Source: Actinoallomurus oryzae (GTDB taxonomy: Bacteria > Actinomycetota > Actinomycetes > Streptosporangiales > Streptosporangiaceae). Taken from it: 64,000 nucleotides of DNA. The notes below the pieces were generated by a model, which did no database searches, was not told the origin of the DNA, and saw only the letters and a list, made by a program, of their open reading frames with translations. A program made the position numbers and the translations under genes. Positions 25,172 through 34,006 of the stretch are shown piece by piece (position 1 is the first letter of the stretch; every line of letters starts with the position of its first letter). The stretch lies in contig NZ_BAABHF010000049.1 in assembly GCF_039541955.1 (NCBI RefSeq), positions 62,001 through 126,000 of the forward strand, in the 5' to 3' direction.

Positions 25172-26020
25172 ATGAGACCGTTCATCGTCGTATCGGCCGC
25201 CGCGCTCGTGCTCCTCACGGCCTGTGGCGGCGCCAGTGGCGGAGCGTCCTCCGGCTCGAACGGCCGCGCCGCCGTCGCGCGCGCACCGGGCAAGCAGGCC
25301 GGCGGCGCCCAGGCCCAGAACGTACGCCTCGCGCCCGCCCAGGCCATCGTCTACACCGCGGACCTCACGATGCGGTCCGGCGACGTCACCCGCGCCGCGG
25401 GCCAGGCGAAGAGCGTGGTCGCCGCCGCGGGCGGCTATGTCGGCAACGAGAACGCGACCGAGAACCCCGGTTCCCGCCCGTCGGCCACGATCACCTTCAA
25501 GATCCCGTCGGCGCGGTACCAGGGCGTGCTGGACCAGCTCGCGTCCTCGCGCATCGGCACCCGTGTCTCGCTGCGCCAGCAGGCCGACGACGTGACCCAG
25601 GAGGTCGCCGACGTCGACAGCCGGGTCAAGTCGGCCAAGGCGACCCTGGCGTCCTTCCGGAAACTGCTGGCCAAGGCCTCCGACGTCGACGACATCGTGC
25701 AGCTGGAACAGGAGATCGCCGGCAGGGAGGCCGACCTCGAGTCCCTGCAGGCACGCCAGAAGTCGCTGGCCGCCCAGACGAGCTACGCCACCGTGACGCT
25801 GCGGCTGGAGGGCACGACGCCGACGCGCCGTGAACACCACCGGTCGACGGGCTTCTCGGGCGCCGTGTCGTCGGGCTGGCACGCGTTCGCGGTGTTCGTG
25901 AAGGGAGTGGCGATCGTGGTCGGCTGGGTCCTGCCGTTCCTGGGGCTCGCCGTGGTGATCGGCCTGCCGGCCTGGTGGCTGTGGCGCCGCCGCCGCTCGT
26001 CCCGGTCGAGCACCGCCTGA
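25172..26020 (+). CDS. DUF4349 lipoprotein with C-terminal membrane anchor
   Basis: 282 residues. Lipoprotein signal with LLTAC (Cys18). The DUF4349 domain follows: ADLTMRSGDVTRAAGQAKSVV, GGYVGNENATEN, ATITFKIPSARYQGVLDQL, a coiled coil (about residues 145-200; VADVDSRVKSAKATLASFRK), SYATVTLRLEG. It ends in a helix (VLPFLGLAVVIGLPAWWLW) and a basic tail. DUF4349 proteins are envelope proteins of unknown role. It has its own divergent promoter region from hemG with a Crp-like palindrome. Confidence 0.85.
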   Translation: MRPFIVVSAAALVLLTACGGASGGASSGSNGRAAVARAPGKQAGGAQAQNVRLAPAQAIVYTADLTMRSGDVTRAAGQAKSVVAAAGGYVGNENATENPGSRPSATITFKIPSARYQGVLDQLASSRIGTRVSLRQQADDVTQEVADVDSRVKSAKATLASFRKLLAKASDVDDIVQLEQEIAGREADLESLQARQKSLAAQTSYATVTLRLEGTTPTRREHHRSTGFSGAVSSGWHAFAVFVKGVAIVVGWVLPFLGLAVVIGLPAWWLWRRRRSSRSSTA

Positions 26021-26023
26021 CCG

Positions 26024-26039
26024 CGCGCCCCCGGGCGCG
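26024..26039. terminator. Short GC hairpin between convergent genes
   Basis: CGCGCCC and GGGCGCG arms with a two-base CC loop (effectively a four-base loop), between the DUF4349 lipoprotein and hemE. A possible bidirectional terminator. Confidence 0.4.
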
Positions 26040-26043
26040 TCGC

Positions 26044-27183
26044 TCAGCGGGTGCCGGCGTGGACCGCGGACTCCTCGTGGACCAGGTCGGCGAGGCGGGC
26101 CAGCGCGCCCGGGTCCGTCGACGGCAGGACCCCGTGGCCCAGGTTGAACACGTGGCCCTCCGCCGTACGGCCCTGGGCGAGAACCTCGCGGGCGCGTTCG
26201 GCCGCGATCTCCCACGGGGCCAGCAGGACGGCCGGGTCGAGGTTGCCCTGCAGGGCCTTGCCGGCGTCGACGCGGCGTACGGCCTCGTCGAGCGGGACCC
26301 GCCAGTCGACGCCGACGACGTCCGCGCCCGCCTCGCCCATCAGCCCCAGGAGCTCACCCGTGCCGACGCCGAAGTGGATCCGCGGCACGCCGTACGCCTC
26401 CAGGGCGGAGAAGATCTTCGTGCTGTGCGGCAGCACCGAACGGCGGTAGTCGGCCGGCGCCACGCCGCCGACCCACGAGTCGAACAGCTGGATCGCCCGC
26501 GCCCCCGCCTCGACCTGCACCTTGAGGTAGGCGATCGCGATGTCGGCGAGGCGGTCGAGCAGCCGCGCCCACAGCTCCGGCTCGCCGTACATCATCGCCT
26601 TGGTGCGCTCGTGGTTCTTCGACGGGCCGCCCTCGATGAGGTAGGAGGCCAGCGTGAACGGCCCGCCGGCGAAGCCGATCAGCGGGATGTCGCCCAGCTC
26701 GGCCTCGAGGGAGCGCACGGCCTCGGTGACGTACGGCACGTCGTCCGGCCACAGCGGGCGCAGGCGGCCGACCGCGGCGGCGTCGCGGATCGGCTCGGCG
26801 ATCACCGGGCCGACGCCCGGCTTGATGTCCAGGTCGACGCCGATCGCCTTGAGCGGCACCACGATGTCGCTGAAGAAGATGGCCGCGTCGACCGCGTAGC
26901 GGCGCAGCGGCTGCATCGTGATCTCCACGATCAGGTCGGGGATCGCGCACGCCTCGAGCATCGGCACGGTGCCGCGCGCCTCGCGGTACTCCGGCAGCGA
27001 CCGGCCCGCCTGCCGCATGAACCACACCGGCGTGTGCGGCACCGGCAGACGGCGGCACGCGTTGAGGAACGGGCCGTCACGACGGGCGGCGGGCAGATGC
27101 GCGCGACCGTTGTCCGGTGTGCCGCCGGGTGCGGCGGCGGGCCGCGGAGCAGCGCCGTTCTGGGGGTTCTCGACGTCGGGCAC
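26044..27183 (-). CDS. hemE: Uroporphyrinogen decarboxylase HemE
   Basis: 379 residues from GTG 27183. The signature PVWFMRQAGRSLPEYR, the Asp in AIFFSDIVVPLKAIG, GFAGGPFTLASYLIEGG and VFNLGHGVLPSTDP are all intact. It removes four acetate carboxyls from uroporphyrinogen III to give coproporphyrinogen III, the substrate of HemG here. The first 45 residues before DGPFLNACRR are Pro/Ala-rich and not conserved; no other start is available within them, and no ribosome-binding site is obvious, so the exact N-terminus is uncertain. Confidence 0.92.
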   Translation of the reverse strand: MPDVENPQNGAAPRPAAAPGGTPDNGRAHLPAARRDGPFLNACRRLPVPHTPVWFMRQAGRSLPEYREARGTVPMLEACAIPDLIVEITMQPLRRYAVDAAIFFSDIVVPLKAIGVDLDIKPGVGPVIAEPIRDAAAVGRLRPLWPDDVPYVTEAVRSLEAELGDIPLIGFAGGPFTLASYLIEGGPSKNHERTKAMMYGEPELWARLLDRLADIAIAYLKVQVEAGARAIQLFDSWVGGVAPADYRRSVLPHSTKIFSALEAYGVPRIHFGVGTGELLGLMGEAGADVVGVDWRVPLDEAVRRVDAGKALQGNLDPAVLLAPWEIAAERAREVLAQGRTAEGHVFNLGHGVLPSTDPGALARLADLVHEESAVHAGTR

Positions 27184-27369
27184 ACTTGGATGGTCCCACG
27201 AAACCTCGCAGGCCGGGCCCCGACCCCCAAGTCCGTACGGCGACAAGGTCCGCACGTCCGTTATGAGAATCTTCGGGACACGCCGAGCGACATCCCGCGA
27301 TCGTGCCGGACGTCGTGCGAGCGTGTGAACGCTCCACCCCGAAGCCGAGTTGAGGGAGGCTGTCAGCGG

Positions 27370-27546
27370 ATGACCCTCACCCGTCATTGTTCCGTCTGTG
27401 ACGACGACCGCGTCTTTGAGCAGCCGCCGTGCGACGACGGTCACGGTGCCGACTGCCCCGACCTGATGTGCTCGGTGTGCGGCATGGCGATCGTGATCGG
27501 CGACGCTCCCGAGGTGCCGGTGGTCGTACGCTCCCAGGCCGCTTAG
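27370..27546 (+). CDS. Small cysteine-rich actinobacterial protein
   Basis: 58 residues. CSVCDDDRVFEQPPCDDGHG and PDLMCSVCGMAIVIG give two CxxC pairs plus further Cys and His, consistent with one zinc ribbon. Similar short proteins occur next to hemE/DUF3000 in actinomycetes (recollection). The function is unknown. ATG at 27370 is preceded by GAGGGAGG about 12 bases upstream. Divergent from hemE and followed by the DUF3000 gene after 70 bases. Confidence 0.65.
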   Translation: MTLTRHCSVCDDDRVFEQPPCDDGHGADCPDLMCSVCGMAIVIGDAPEVPVVVRSQAA

Positions 27547-27616
27547 GGCCGTCCCGTACCATGCGTCCCCATCTCCCCACCGAGGACATGCGTCCGGCGG
27601 ATCGCCCGGTGGACCG

Positions 27617-28195
27617 ATGACTCCCCGGGACGCGCGCCCGCCGGAGCCGTTCCGGCGAGCCGTCGAGACCATGCGCGCGTTCGTCGAGGCCGAGCCGGCC
27701 CGCTCCGAGCTCGTGATCGAGGACATGCCGGCGCCGCAGCGCCTGGCGCCGTACGCCGCGGCGATCATGGCGACCGTCTACCGCGACGACGACAGCGAGC
27801 TGGGCGTCGGCCGGCTCATCCTGCTGTACGACCCCGAGGGCCAGCGCGGCTGGCACGGCGACTTCCGCGTGGTCGCCTACGTCCGCGCCGACCTGGAGCC
27901 GGAGATCGCGGCCGATCCGCTGATCGGCCCGGTCGGCTGGAGCTGGCTGACGGAGGCGCTCGACCAGCACTGCGCGGGGTACAAGGCCGCCTCCGGGACG
28001 ATCACCCGGGCGGTCTCCGAAAGCTTCGGCGACAAGAACGACGACCCCGAGACGACCGAACTCGAGCTGCGGGCGTCCTGGTCGCCGACGGATGACAACA
28101 TGTCCGGGCATATCAACGCCTGGTGTGATGTTCTGTGTCTTGCGGCTGGATTGCCGCCGGCAGGAGTCACCTCGCTGCCGGGTTCAGGTGTTTGA
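27617..28195 (+). CDS. DUF3000 family protein
   Basis: 192 residues. The sequence FRRAVETMRAFVEAEP, LVIEDMPAPQRLAPYAAAI, then GRLILLYDPEGQRGWHGDFRVVAYVRADLEPEIAADPL and VGWSWLTEALD matches the actinobacteria-only DUF3000 family. It is characteristically placed directly before ribonuclease D, as here (17 bases between stop and next start). No catalytic motif is apparent; cytoplasmic, function unknown. Confidence 0.88.
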   Translation: MTPRDARPPEPFRRAVETMRAFVEAEPARSELVIEDMPAPQRLAPYAAAIMATVYRDDDSELGVGRLILLYDPEGQRGWHGDFRVVAYVRADLEPEIAADPLIGPVGWSWLTEALDQHCAGYKAASGTITRAVSESFGDKNDDPETTELELRASWSPTDDNMSGHINAWCDVLCLAAGLPPAGVTSLPGSGV

Positions 28196-28212
28196 CGACG
28201 TACGGTAGGCGC

Positions 28213-29442
28213 GTGGGATTGTCGGAAGCAGAAGTAGTACCTCTCCTCGAACCACGGGAAGGCATTCCCCCGGTCTGCCAGACCTCGGAGGCGCTCGCGG
28301 CCGCGGTCGAGCGGCTCGCCGGTGGTGACGGACCGGTCGCGGTCGACGCCGAGCGCGCCTCGGGCTACCGCTACGGTCAGCGTGCCTACCTGGTGCAGCT
28401 CCGCCGCAAGGGCGCCGGAACGGTCCTCCTCGACCCCGTGCCCTGCTGTGACCTGTCCGCGCTGAACACCGCGCTCGCCGGCACCGAGATGGTGCTGCAC
28501 GCCGCCACCCAGGACCTGCCGTGCCTCTCGGAGCTCGGTCTGGTGCCGGACCGGCTGTTCGACACCGAACTGGCCGGGCGGCTGCTCGGCTACCCCCGGG
28601 TGGGGCTGGGCACCATGGTCGAGACCGTGCTGGGCTTCACCCTGGAGAAGGGCCACTCGGCCGCCGACTGGTCCACGCGCCCGCTGCCCGCCGACTGGCT
28701 GCGGTACGCCGCGCTCGACGTCGAGCTCCTCGTCGAGCTCCGTGACGCGCTGCGCACCGAGCTGGACGACGCGGGCAAGCTCACCTGGGCCGAGGAGGAG
28801 TTCGCCGCGATCTTGGCCGCCCCGCCCAAGGAGCCCCGGCAGGACCCCTGGCGCCGCACCTCCGGCATCCACCGGCTCCGCACCCGCCGCGGCCTCGCGG
28901 TCGTACGGGAGCTGTGGACGACGCGCGACCGGATCGCCCGCGAGCGCGACCTGTCCCCCGGGCGGGTCCTGCCCGACGCGGCCATCGTCGAGGCCGCGCT
29001 CCAGCTTCCGCGTACGCCCGACGACCTGGCCGCGCTGCCCGCCTTCCGCGGACGCAACCCCCGGCGTCACGCCGCGGCGTGGTTCCGCGCCGTGCAGAAG
29101 GGCCGTACGCTGCCGGACGCCTCACTGCCCGAGCACAGCCTGCCCGGCGAGGGCCCGCCGCCCGCGCACCGCTGGGCGGAGCGCGACCCGGCCGCCGCCG
29201 AGCGCCTGACCGCCACCCGCGCCGTGGTCGCCGCCCTCGCCGACGAGCACACCATGCCGACGGAGAACCTCCTGCAGCCCGACGCCGTACGGCGGCTGGC
29301 GTGGAGCCCGCCGGAGACGGTCACCGAGGACTCGGTCGGCGTCGTGCTGACCGCGCTCGGAGCCCGGTCGTGGCAGGTGACCCTGACGGCGAAGCCGCTG
29401 GCCAAGGCGCTGGTCAGGCTGGCGACCAAGAGTGAGTCCTGA
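28213..29442 (+). CDS. rnd: Ribonuclease D-like 3'-5' exonuclease (DEDDy) with HRDC domain
   Basis: 409 residues. The DEDD acidic residues appear in VAVDAERASGYRYGQRAYLVQL, HAATQDLPCLSELG and LRYAALDVELLVELRDAL (the Tyr/Asp pair of the DEDDy type). An HRDC domain follows (VVRELWTTRDRIARERDLSPGRVLPDAAIVEAAL). It trims structured RNA 3' ends, for example tRNA precursors. GTG at 28213 gives the standard start; no ribosome-binding site is evident. The last 11 bases overlap the GNAT gene. Confidence 0.9.
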   Translation: MGLSEAEVVPLLEPREGIPPVCQTSEALAAAVERLAGGDGPVAVDAERASGYRYGQRAYLVQLRRKGAGTVLLDPVPCCDLSALNTALAGTEMVLHAATQDLPCLSELGLVPDRLFDTELAGRLLGYPRVGLGTMVETVLGFTLEKGHSAADWSTRPLPADWLRYAALDVELLVELRDALRTELDDAGKLTWAEEEFAAILAAPPKEPRQDPWRRTSGIHRLRTRRGLAVVRELWTTRDRIARERDLSPGRVLPDAAIVEAALQLPRTPDDLAALPAFRGRNPRRHAAAWFRAVQKGRTLPDASLPEHSLPGEGPPPAHRWAERDPAAAERLTATRAVVAALADEHTMPTENLLQPDAVRRLAWSPPETVTEDSVGVVLTALGARSWQVTLTAKPLAKALVRLATKSES

Positions 29443-29956
29443 GGGATTGCCAGAAGACCCGCAGGAGGGTTCGCCGGCGGTCTCGGCGGCGATCCGCACC
29501 CCGCGGCTGGAGCTGCGGCCGCTGACCGCCGGAGCCGCACGCGACCTCGCGGACGGCGACTACTCCGGCGTACGCGCCGGCGCCGACTGGCCCATGTCGG
29601 CGACGCCGATCGTGGCGATGCGCGCCGCTGTGGACCCGGGCGCGCTGACCTGGCTGATCGCCCGCCGCGGCATGGTGATCGGCGAGTGCGGCCTGAAGCA
29701 CGCACCGGGCCCGGACGGGTCGGCGGAGATCGGGTACGGCGTGGGCGCGGCCTGGCGGGCGAACGGCTACGGCACCGAAGCGGTCCGCGGCCTCGTGGAG
29801 TGGCTACCGAACCTCACGTCATGCCGGCGGGTGACCGCCGAGGTACACGAAAGCAACCTCGCCTCAAGACGGCTGCTCGAACGGCTGAACTTCACCATCG
29901 ACCACCTGTCCTCCCCGTACGTCTGGTACACCCGCCCCGTACGCCCCGCTCAGTGA
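29432..29956 (+). CDS. GNAT-family N-acetyltransferase (RimJ-like)
   Basis: 174 residues. AIRTPRLELRPLTAGAARDL is the usual RimJ/RimL opening; the acetyl-CoA pyrophosphate loop region reads GYGVGAAWRANGYGTEAVRGL, and VTAEVHESNLASRRLLERLNF is the conserved C-terminal block. It transfers acetyl to an amine, possibly a protein N-terminus or a small molecule. GTG at 29432 overlaps the rnd stop by 11 bases, so it is probably coupled to rnd. Confidence 0.85.
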   Translation: MSPEGLPEDPQEGSPAVSAAIRTPRLELRPLTAGAARDLADGDYSGVRAGADWPMSATPIVAMRAAVDPGALTWLIARRGMVIGECGLKHAPGPDGSAEIGYGVGAAWRANGYGTEAVRGLVEWLPNLTSCRRVTAEVHESNLASRRLLERLNFTIDHLSSPYVWYTRPVRPAQ

Positions 29957-30247
29957 GGCCGCCGCGATCGGTCGGCTCAGCTCTGGCCGGCGGGGTCAGG
30001 CAGGCCGACAGGTACCGGGCCAGGTCCTCTGCGGTGGCCTCGCGACGCCGCCCGCGCCCCAGAGGTGGTGGGTCCAGGGCCGGACCGGACTTCCCATCTC
30101 GAAGCGGCCCTCCAACGGGCAGCCGTCGCTGAGCCGGACCGCGCACCCGCCATCGTCGGCGGCGATCGCCGCGACGAACGCCGCGGCGGGGAGCGTGGGG
30201 CCCAGCGCGTCGACCAGTCCTGCCACTGTGGTCGATCGCCAGTTCAC
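29892..30247 (-). pseudogene. Frameshifted gene for a small unknown protein
   Basis: From GTG 30247 the frame reads NWRSTTVAGLVDALGPTLPA, AFVAAIAADDGGCAVRLSDG, EMGSPVRPWTHHLWGAG and then turns to low-quality sequence ending at 29996. A second frame overlapping it continues sensibly as RRREATAEDLARYLSACLTPP. Joined at about 30050, in the run GGGGCGCGGGCGGCG, they make one globular protein of roughly 100 residues. A one-base indel or a sequencing error is the simplest reading. Function unknown. Confidence 0.5.
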
Positions 30248-30296
30248 GTGCTGATCGTACGGCCGGGGGCTCCCCTTCTCATCGGCCTGTGCACGC

Positions 30297-31106
30297 TCAC
30301 AGGGCCACGAAGGTCAGGCCGCGTTTCTTCAGCGCGGGGATGACCTTGCGCAGGGCCTTGATGGTCTCTGAGCGGTCGCCGCCGCCGTCGTGGCAGAGCA
30401 GGATGTCGCCGCCCTTGGCCTTCAGCATCGCGCGCTTGATGTGCCCGGTGCCCGGACGTGCCCAGTCGCGGGGGTCGATGTCCCAGTCGATGGGGATCAT
30501 GCCGTGCCGGGCGGCCGAATGGAACACCGCGTGCGACCAGGCGCCGCCGGGCGAGCGGAAGAACTTCGGCGCGATCCCGGTCGCCTCGCCGATGCGGTCG
30601 TGCGCCTCGGTGATCTCCCGGTCGACCTTCTTCCGCGACATCTCGGCGATGTAGAGCGGGTGGTTCATCGTGTGGTTGCACAGCTGGTGACCGGCCTGGA
30701 CGATCCGCTCCGCCAGCTTGGGGAACTGCTTCACCTGGATGCCGATGAGCGAGAAGGTCGCCTTCACCTCGAACTCGGCCAGCAGGTCGAGCATCTTCGG
30801 CGTCCACTCCGGCTGCGGGCCGTCGTCGATGGTCAGCGCGATGGTGTTCGGCGGGGCCGTCGGGAACACGTCGTGCACCCGGTGGACCGCGTCGGTGCGC
30901 GCGTGCACCGGCGCGTTGGGCGGGGGTATGACGCCCGGCCGCGGGCCGGGTGTCGGTCTCCTCCTCTTGACCGGCGGGACCGACCGGACCGGCTCCCGTC
31001 CCTGCGCTAAGGGCCGGGTGGGGACGGTCGTCACTCGGCCGTCGTCGCCCACGGCCAGCGCCCCAAGGCCGGCGGCGCCCAGAGCGAGCATCCGACGGCG
31101 AGTCAT
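30297..31106 (-). CDS. Secreted polysaccharide deacetylase (NodB fold, CE4)
   Basis: 269 residues from ATG 31106. The N-terminus TRRRMLALGAAGLGALAVG has a twin-arginine look and suggests Tat export. A Pro-rich linker precedes the CE4 domain with all five motifs: TIDDGPQ (catalytic base and metal Asp), CNHTMNHPL (metal His pair), FRSPGGAWS, DWDIDPRDW, ILLCHDGGG. It removes acetyl groups from peptidoglycan or another wall glycan. GTG codons at 31124 and 31109 are alternative starts. Confidence 0.88.
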   Translation of the reverse strand: MTRRRMLALGAAGLGALAVGDDGRVTTVPTRPLAQGREPVRSVPPVKRRRPTPGPRPGVIPPPNAPVHARTDAVHRVHDVFPTAPPNTIALTIDDGPQPEWTPKMLDLLAEFEVKATFSLIGIQVKQFPKLAERIVQAGHQLCNHTMNHPLYIAEMSRKKVDREITEAHDRIGEATGIAPKFFRSPGGAWSHAVFHSAARHGMIPIDWDIDPRDWARPGTGHIKRAMLKAKGGDILLCHDGGGDRSETIKALRKVIPALKKRGLTFVAL

Positions 31107-31290
31107 CACGTCCCGAAACTCCACATGTCAAACGCTATGCCCTCTAGAGGCACTTCGGGTACATGTGGCCCCACCAAATCAACGGCAATGCAGTACCAAA
31201 TGGATCATCGTTCGGCACTCGGGACGACTCACTCGCAAGCGTCACAGGCCAGGGGCTTGCGTCGACCCCTCCTGGGCCGCAGAATCGCGA

Positions 31291-31309
31291 TTAGGTTAGG
31301 TTTACCTAA
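31291..31309 (+). promoter_or_regulatory. Iron box (DtxR/IdeR/DmdR-type operator)
   Basis: TTAGGTTAGGTTTACCTAA matches the actinobacterial iron-box consensus TTAGGTTAGGCTAACCTAA at 17 of 19 positions. It lies 62 bases upstream of the FTR1 permease start, so iron-replete repression by a DtxR-family protein is expected. Confidence 0.85.
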
Positions 31310-31370
31310 TGGCCTAGGCCCGAAACATCCGGCTCCGCTCCCGGAGCCCCCTAGAGGAGGTGCGCCCCCC

Positions 31371-32228
31371 TTGTTGCTCGGCAACTACCTCATCGGCCTG
31401 CGCGAAGGGCTCGAAGCCTCACTCGTCGTCAGCATCCTGATCGCGTATCTGGTGAAGTCGGGCAACCGCACCGCGCTGGCACCGGTCTGGGGAGGTGTGG
31501 GCACCGCCATCGCGCTCGCCGTCGGTTTCGGCATCGCGCTGAGCGTCGCCTCCGGCGAGATGCAGTTCAAGACGCAGGAGTCCTTCGGCGGCATCCTGTC
31601 GATCATCGCGGTCGGCCTCGTGACCTGGATGGTCTTCTGGATGCGCCGCACCGCGCGGTTCATGAAGGCCGAGCTGGAGGGCAAGCTGCAGGGCGCGCTG
31701 TCGATGGGCCGCGGGGCGCTGTTCGCGGTCGCGTTCCTGGCCGTCGGCCGGGAGGGCCTGGAGACCGCCCTGTTCCTGTGGACCAACATCAGCAACGCGA
31801 ACAACTCCACCGAGCCGATCATCGGCGCCGTGCTCGGGCTGCTCACCGCGGCGCTGCTCGGCTACCTGCTCTACCGGGGCGGGCTCCGGCTCAACCTCAA
31901 GAAGTTCTTCACGATCACCGGAGCGGCCCTCATCATCGTGGCCGCCGGTGTGTTCGGGTACGGCTTCCACGACCTGCAGGAGGCCTCGATCCTGCCCGGC
32001 CTGACCACGCTCGCCTTCGAGCCGAGCAGCTGGTTCGCCGGCCTGGGCCAGGTCGGCCAGTGGCTGCAGACCGCGCTCCAGGGCGTGTTCAACCTGACCC
32101 CGCAGGTCACGGTGGCGCAGGCGATCGCGTGGGTGGTCTACATCATCCCGGTGATGTTCTTCTTCCTGCGCGCGCCCAAGGCGCCGGTCGCGACCACGCC
32201 GCGGAAGCAGACCGCGGGCGCGGGCTGA
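31371..32228 (+). CDS. efeU: FTR1-family high-affinity iron permease (EfeU-like)
   Basis: 285 residues with seven hydrophobic segments. The two ferric-binding REGLE motifs are present (LREGLEASLVV and VGREGLETALF). TTG at 31371 is the start: AGAGGAGG lies ten bases upstream and the protein begins directly in helix 1 (LLGNYLIGLREG). It imports iron across the membrane. The usual partners EfeO and EfeB are not adjacent; the next gene is a convergent acyl-CoA ligase. An iron box precedes it, indicating iron-dependent repression. Confidence 0.9.
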   Translation: MLLGNYLIGLREGLEASLVVSILIAYLVKSGNRTALAPVWGGVGTAIALAVGFGIALSVASGEMQFKTQESFGGILSIIAVGLVTWMVFWMRRTARFMKAELEGKLQGALSMGRGALFAVAFLAVGREGLETALFLWTNISNANNSTEPIIGAVLGLLTAALLGYLLYRGGLRLNLKKFFTITGAALIIVAAGVFGYGFHDLQEASILPGLTTLAFEPSSWFAGLGQVGQWLQTALQGVFNLTPQVTVAQAIAWVVYIIPVMFFFLRAPKAPVATTPRKQTAGAG

Positions 32229-32268
32229 CCGCCGGCGCGGCCGAGGCTCGTCGGTGGCGGGCGGTCCG

Positions 32269-33921
32269 TCAGGCGCCGGCCGCCTCGGGGAGGCGGTGCG
32301 GCACGACCTTGCCCATCGCGTTGCGGGGCAGGTGCGCGCGGAAGTGGACGTCGCGTGGCACGGCGTACCGGGCCAGCCGTTCGCGGACGTGCCCGCGGAC
32401 CGTGTCGGCGTCGAGCCGCGCGCCCGGTGCCGTGACGATGTAGGCCGCCAGGCGTTCGCCGTACTCCTCGTCCGGCACCCCCGTCACCGCGACCTCGCGC
32501 ACCTGCGGCAGCCGGGCGATCACGTCCTCGGCCGCGGCCGGAAAGACGTTCTCGCCGCCGGAGACGATCATCTCGTCGGCGCGGCCGTCGATGTAGAGCA
32601 GCCCCTCGTCGTCGAGGTGGCCGACGTCGCCCATGAAGAGCATGCCGTCACGGGTCTCCACCGGCACGCCGCCCGTGTAGCCCTCGAAGCGCGTGCTGCC
32701 CGCGACGTAGATGCGGCCGGTGGCGCCGCGCGGCACGGGGCGCCCGTCCGCGTCCAGGATCGCCACCTTCGCGCCGCTCGCCGGACGGCCCGCGGTGTGC
32801 GGGTGCGCGCGCAGGTCGGCACCGGTGGCGATGCTCACCCAGCCCGCCTCGGTGGAGCCGTAGACGTTGCACAGCTCGACCGGGAAGGCGTCCATGAAGG
32901 CCGTGGCCAGATCGCCCGGCAGCCGGGAGCCGCTGACCGCGGTGAGGCGCAGGGACGAGGTGTCGTACGCCGCGCGCGTGCGCTTCGGCAGCGCCAGGAT
33001 GCGCTGCAGCATGATCGGCACGGTGATCAGCGTGGTGCAGGAGCGTTCCTGGATCGTCGCCAGCGTGCGCTCGGGGTCGAAGTGCCGCCCGAGCACGACG
33101 GTGCCCCGCATCGCCAGGGCGAGCTGGAACGAGGAGTAGCCCCACGCGTGGTACAGGGGCGCCTCGATGAGCATCCGCTCGCCGACGCGCAGCGGGGTGC
33201 GCGAGAGCATGGCGGTGAGCGGCACGAACCCCGGCCGCGGCGGTCGGCGCGCGCCCTTCGGCCGTCCGGAGGTGCCGGAGCTGAGGAAGACGATGCGCCC
33301 CTGGATCGGCGGCGGCTCGAGCGCGGGCGCGGGGGTCGCCTCGATCAGCTCGTCGATGGTGGGCCCGGGCCCGGGCCGGTCGTCCTCCCCCGTCCAGGCG
33401 GTCACCTTGGTGAACCGGCGGCCGCCGCGCGGCAGCAGGTCGGCGAACTCCACGTCCGCGATGACGATGTCGGCCCACAGCTCGCGCATCACGCTGTTGA
33501 GCTGGCCACGCCCGAGCCCGGTGCCCAGCAGCACGACCTCGGCCCCGCGCTTGCTGCAGGCGATCAGCGACTCGACCAGACCGCGGTGGTTGCGGCACAG
33601 CACGCCGACCCGGAGGCGGCGGCCACGGCAGTCGGGGATCAGCGCGGCGGCGAGCCGGTCGGTGCGGTCGTGCAGCTCGGCGTAGCTCAGCGCGCCCTTC
33701 TCGTCCACCAGCGCCGTACGGTCGGGGTCGCGCGCCGTCGCGGCGGCCAGGCCGCCGGCCAGCGTGGTGCCCCAGTGCAGCAGCGCGGTGAGCTGGCGGG
33801 TGGCGCGCAGTGGCCGCCATGGCCACAGCAGGCCTCTTCTCGCCATGGTCAGCGGAACGTTGAGGGCCTGACCCGCCCAGCGTCCGGGGCCGGAGCGGTA
33901 CTCCGGTCTGGCGTGCACCAC
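32269..33921 (-). CDS. Acyl-CoA synthetase (fatty-acid-CoA ligase, ANL superfamily)
   Basis: 550 residues. The motifs IVFLSSGTSGRPKGARR, LCNVYGSTEAGW, MLFMGDVGHLDDEGLLYIDGRADEMIVSGGENVFP and the C-terminal LPRNAMGKVV show a complete adenylation/thioesterification enzyme. It resembles mycobacterial FadD12-type ligases; fatty-acid activation is likely given its position divergent from a thiolase and FadJ-like gene. The shared intergenic region holds a GTTAC-N6-GTAAC palindrome. GTG at 33921 is the first start, with another GTG next to it. Confidence 0.87.
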   Translation of the reverse strand: MVHARPEYRSGPGRWAGQALNVPLTMARRGLLWPWRPLRATRQLTALLHWGTTLAGGLAAATARDPDRTALVDEKGALSYAELHDRTDRLAAALIPDCRGRRLRVGVLCRNHRGLVESLIACSKRGAEVVLLGTGLGRGQLNSVMRELWADIVIADVEFADLLPRGGRRFTKVTAWTGEDDRPGPGPTIDELIEATPAPALEPPPIQGRIVFLSSGTSGRPKGARRPPRPGFVPLTAMLSRTPLRVGERMLIEAPLYHAWGYSSFQLALAMRGTVVLGRHFDPERTLATIQERSCTTLITVPIMLQRILALPKRTRAAYDTSSLRLTAVSGSRLPGDLATAFMDAFPVELCNVYGSTEAGWVSIATGADLRAHPHTAGRPASGAKVAILDADGRPVPRGATGRIYVAGSTRFEGYTGGVPVETRDGMLFMGDVGHLDDEGLLYIDGRADEMIVSGGENVFPAAAEDVIARLPQVREVAVTGVPDEEYGERLAAYIVTAPGARLDADTVRGHVRERLARYAVPRDVHFRAHLPRNAMGKVVPHRLPEAAGA

Positions 33922-34006
33922 TGACGTGTCACTCCCTGCGATCCCGTGATTCCGGTCAGGCTACGGCGGGGACACGTCTCCAGCAAGACCCGCTTTCGCG
34001 CCAGCT

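Noticed and set aside
27184..27768. 195-residue N-terminal extension of HemE
   Set aside because: It is antisense to the small Cys-rich protein and part of the DUF3000 gene and has no HemE similarity.
32227..32266. GACCGCC/GGCGGTC hairpin between efeU and the acyl-CoA ligase
   Set aside because: Only 7-bp arms with a 26-base loop; too weak to call as a terminator.
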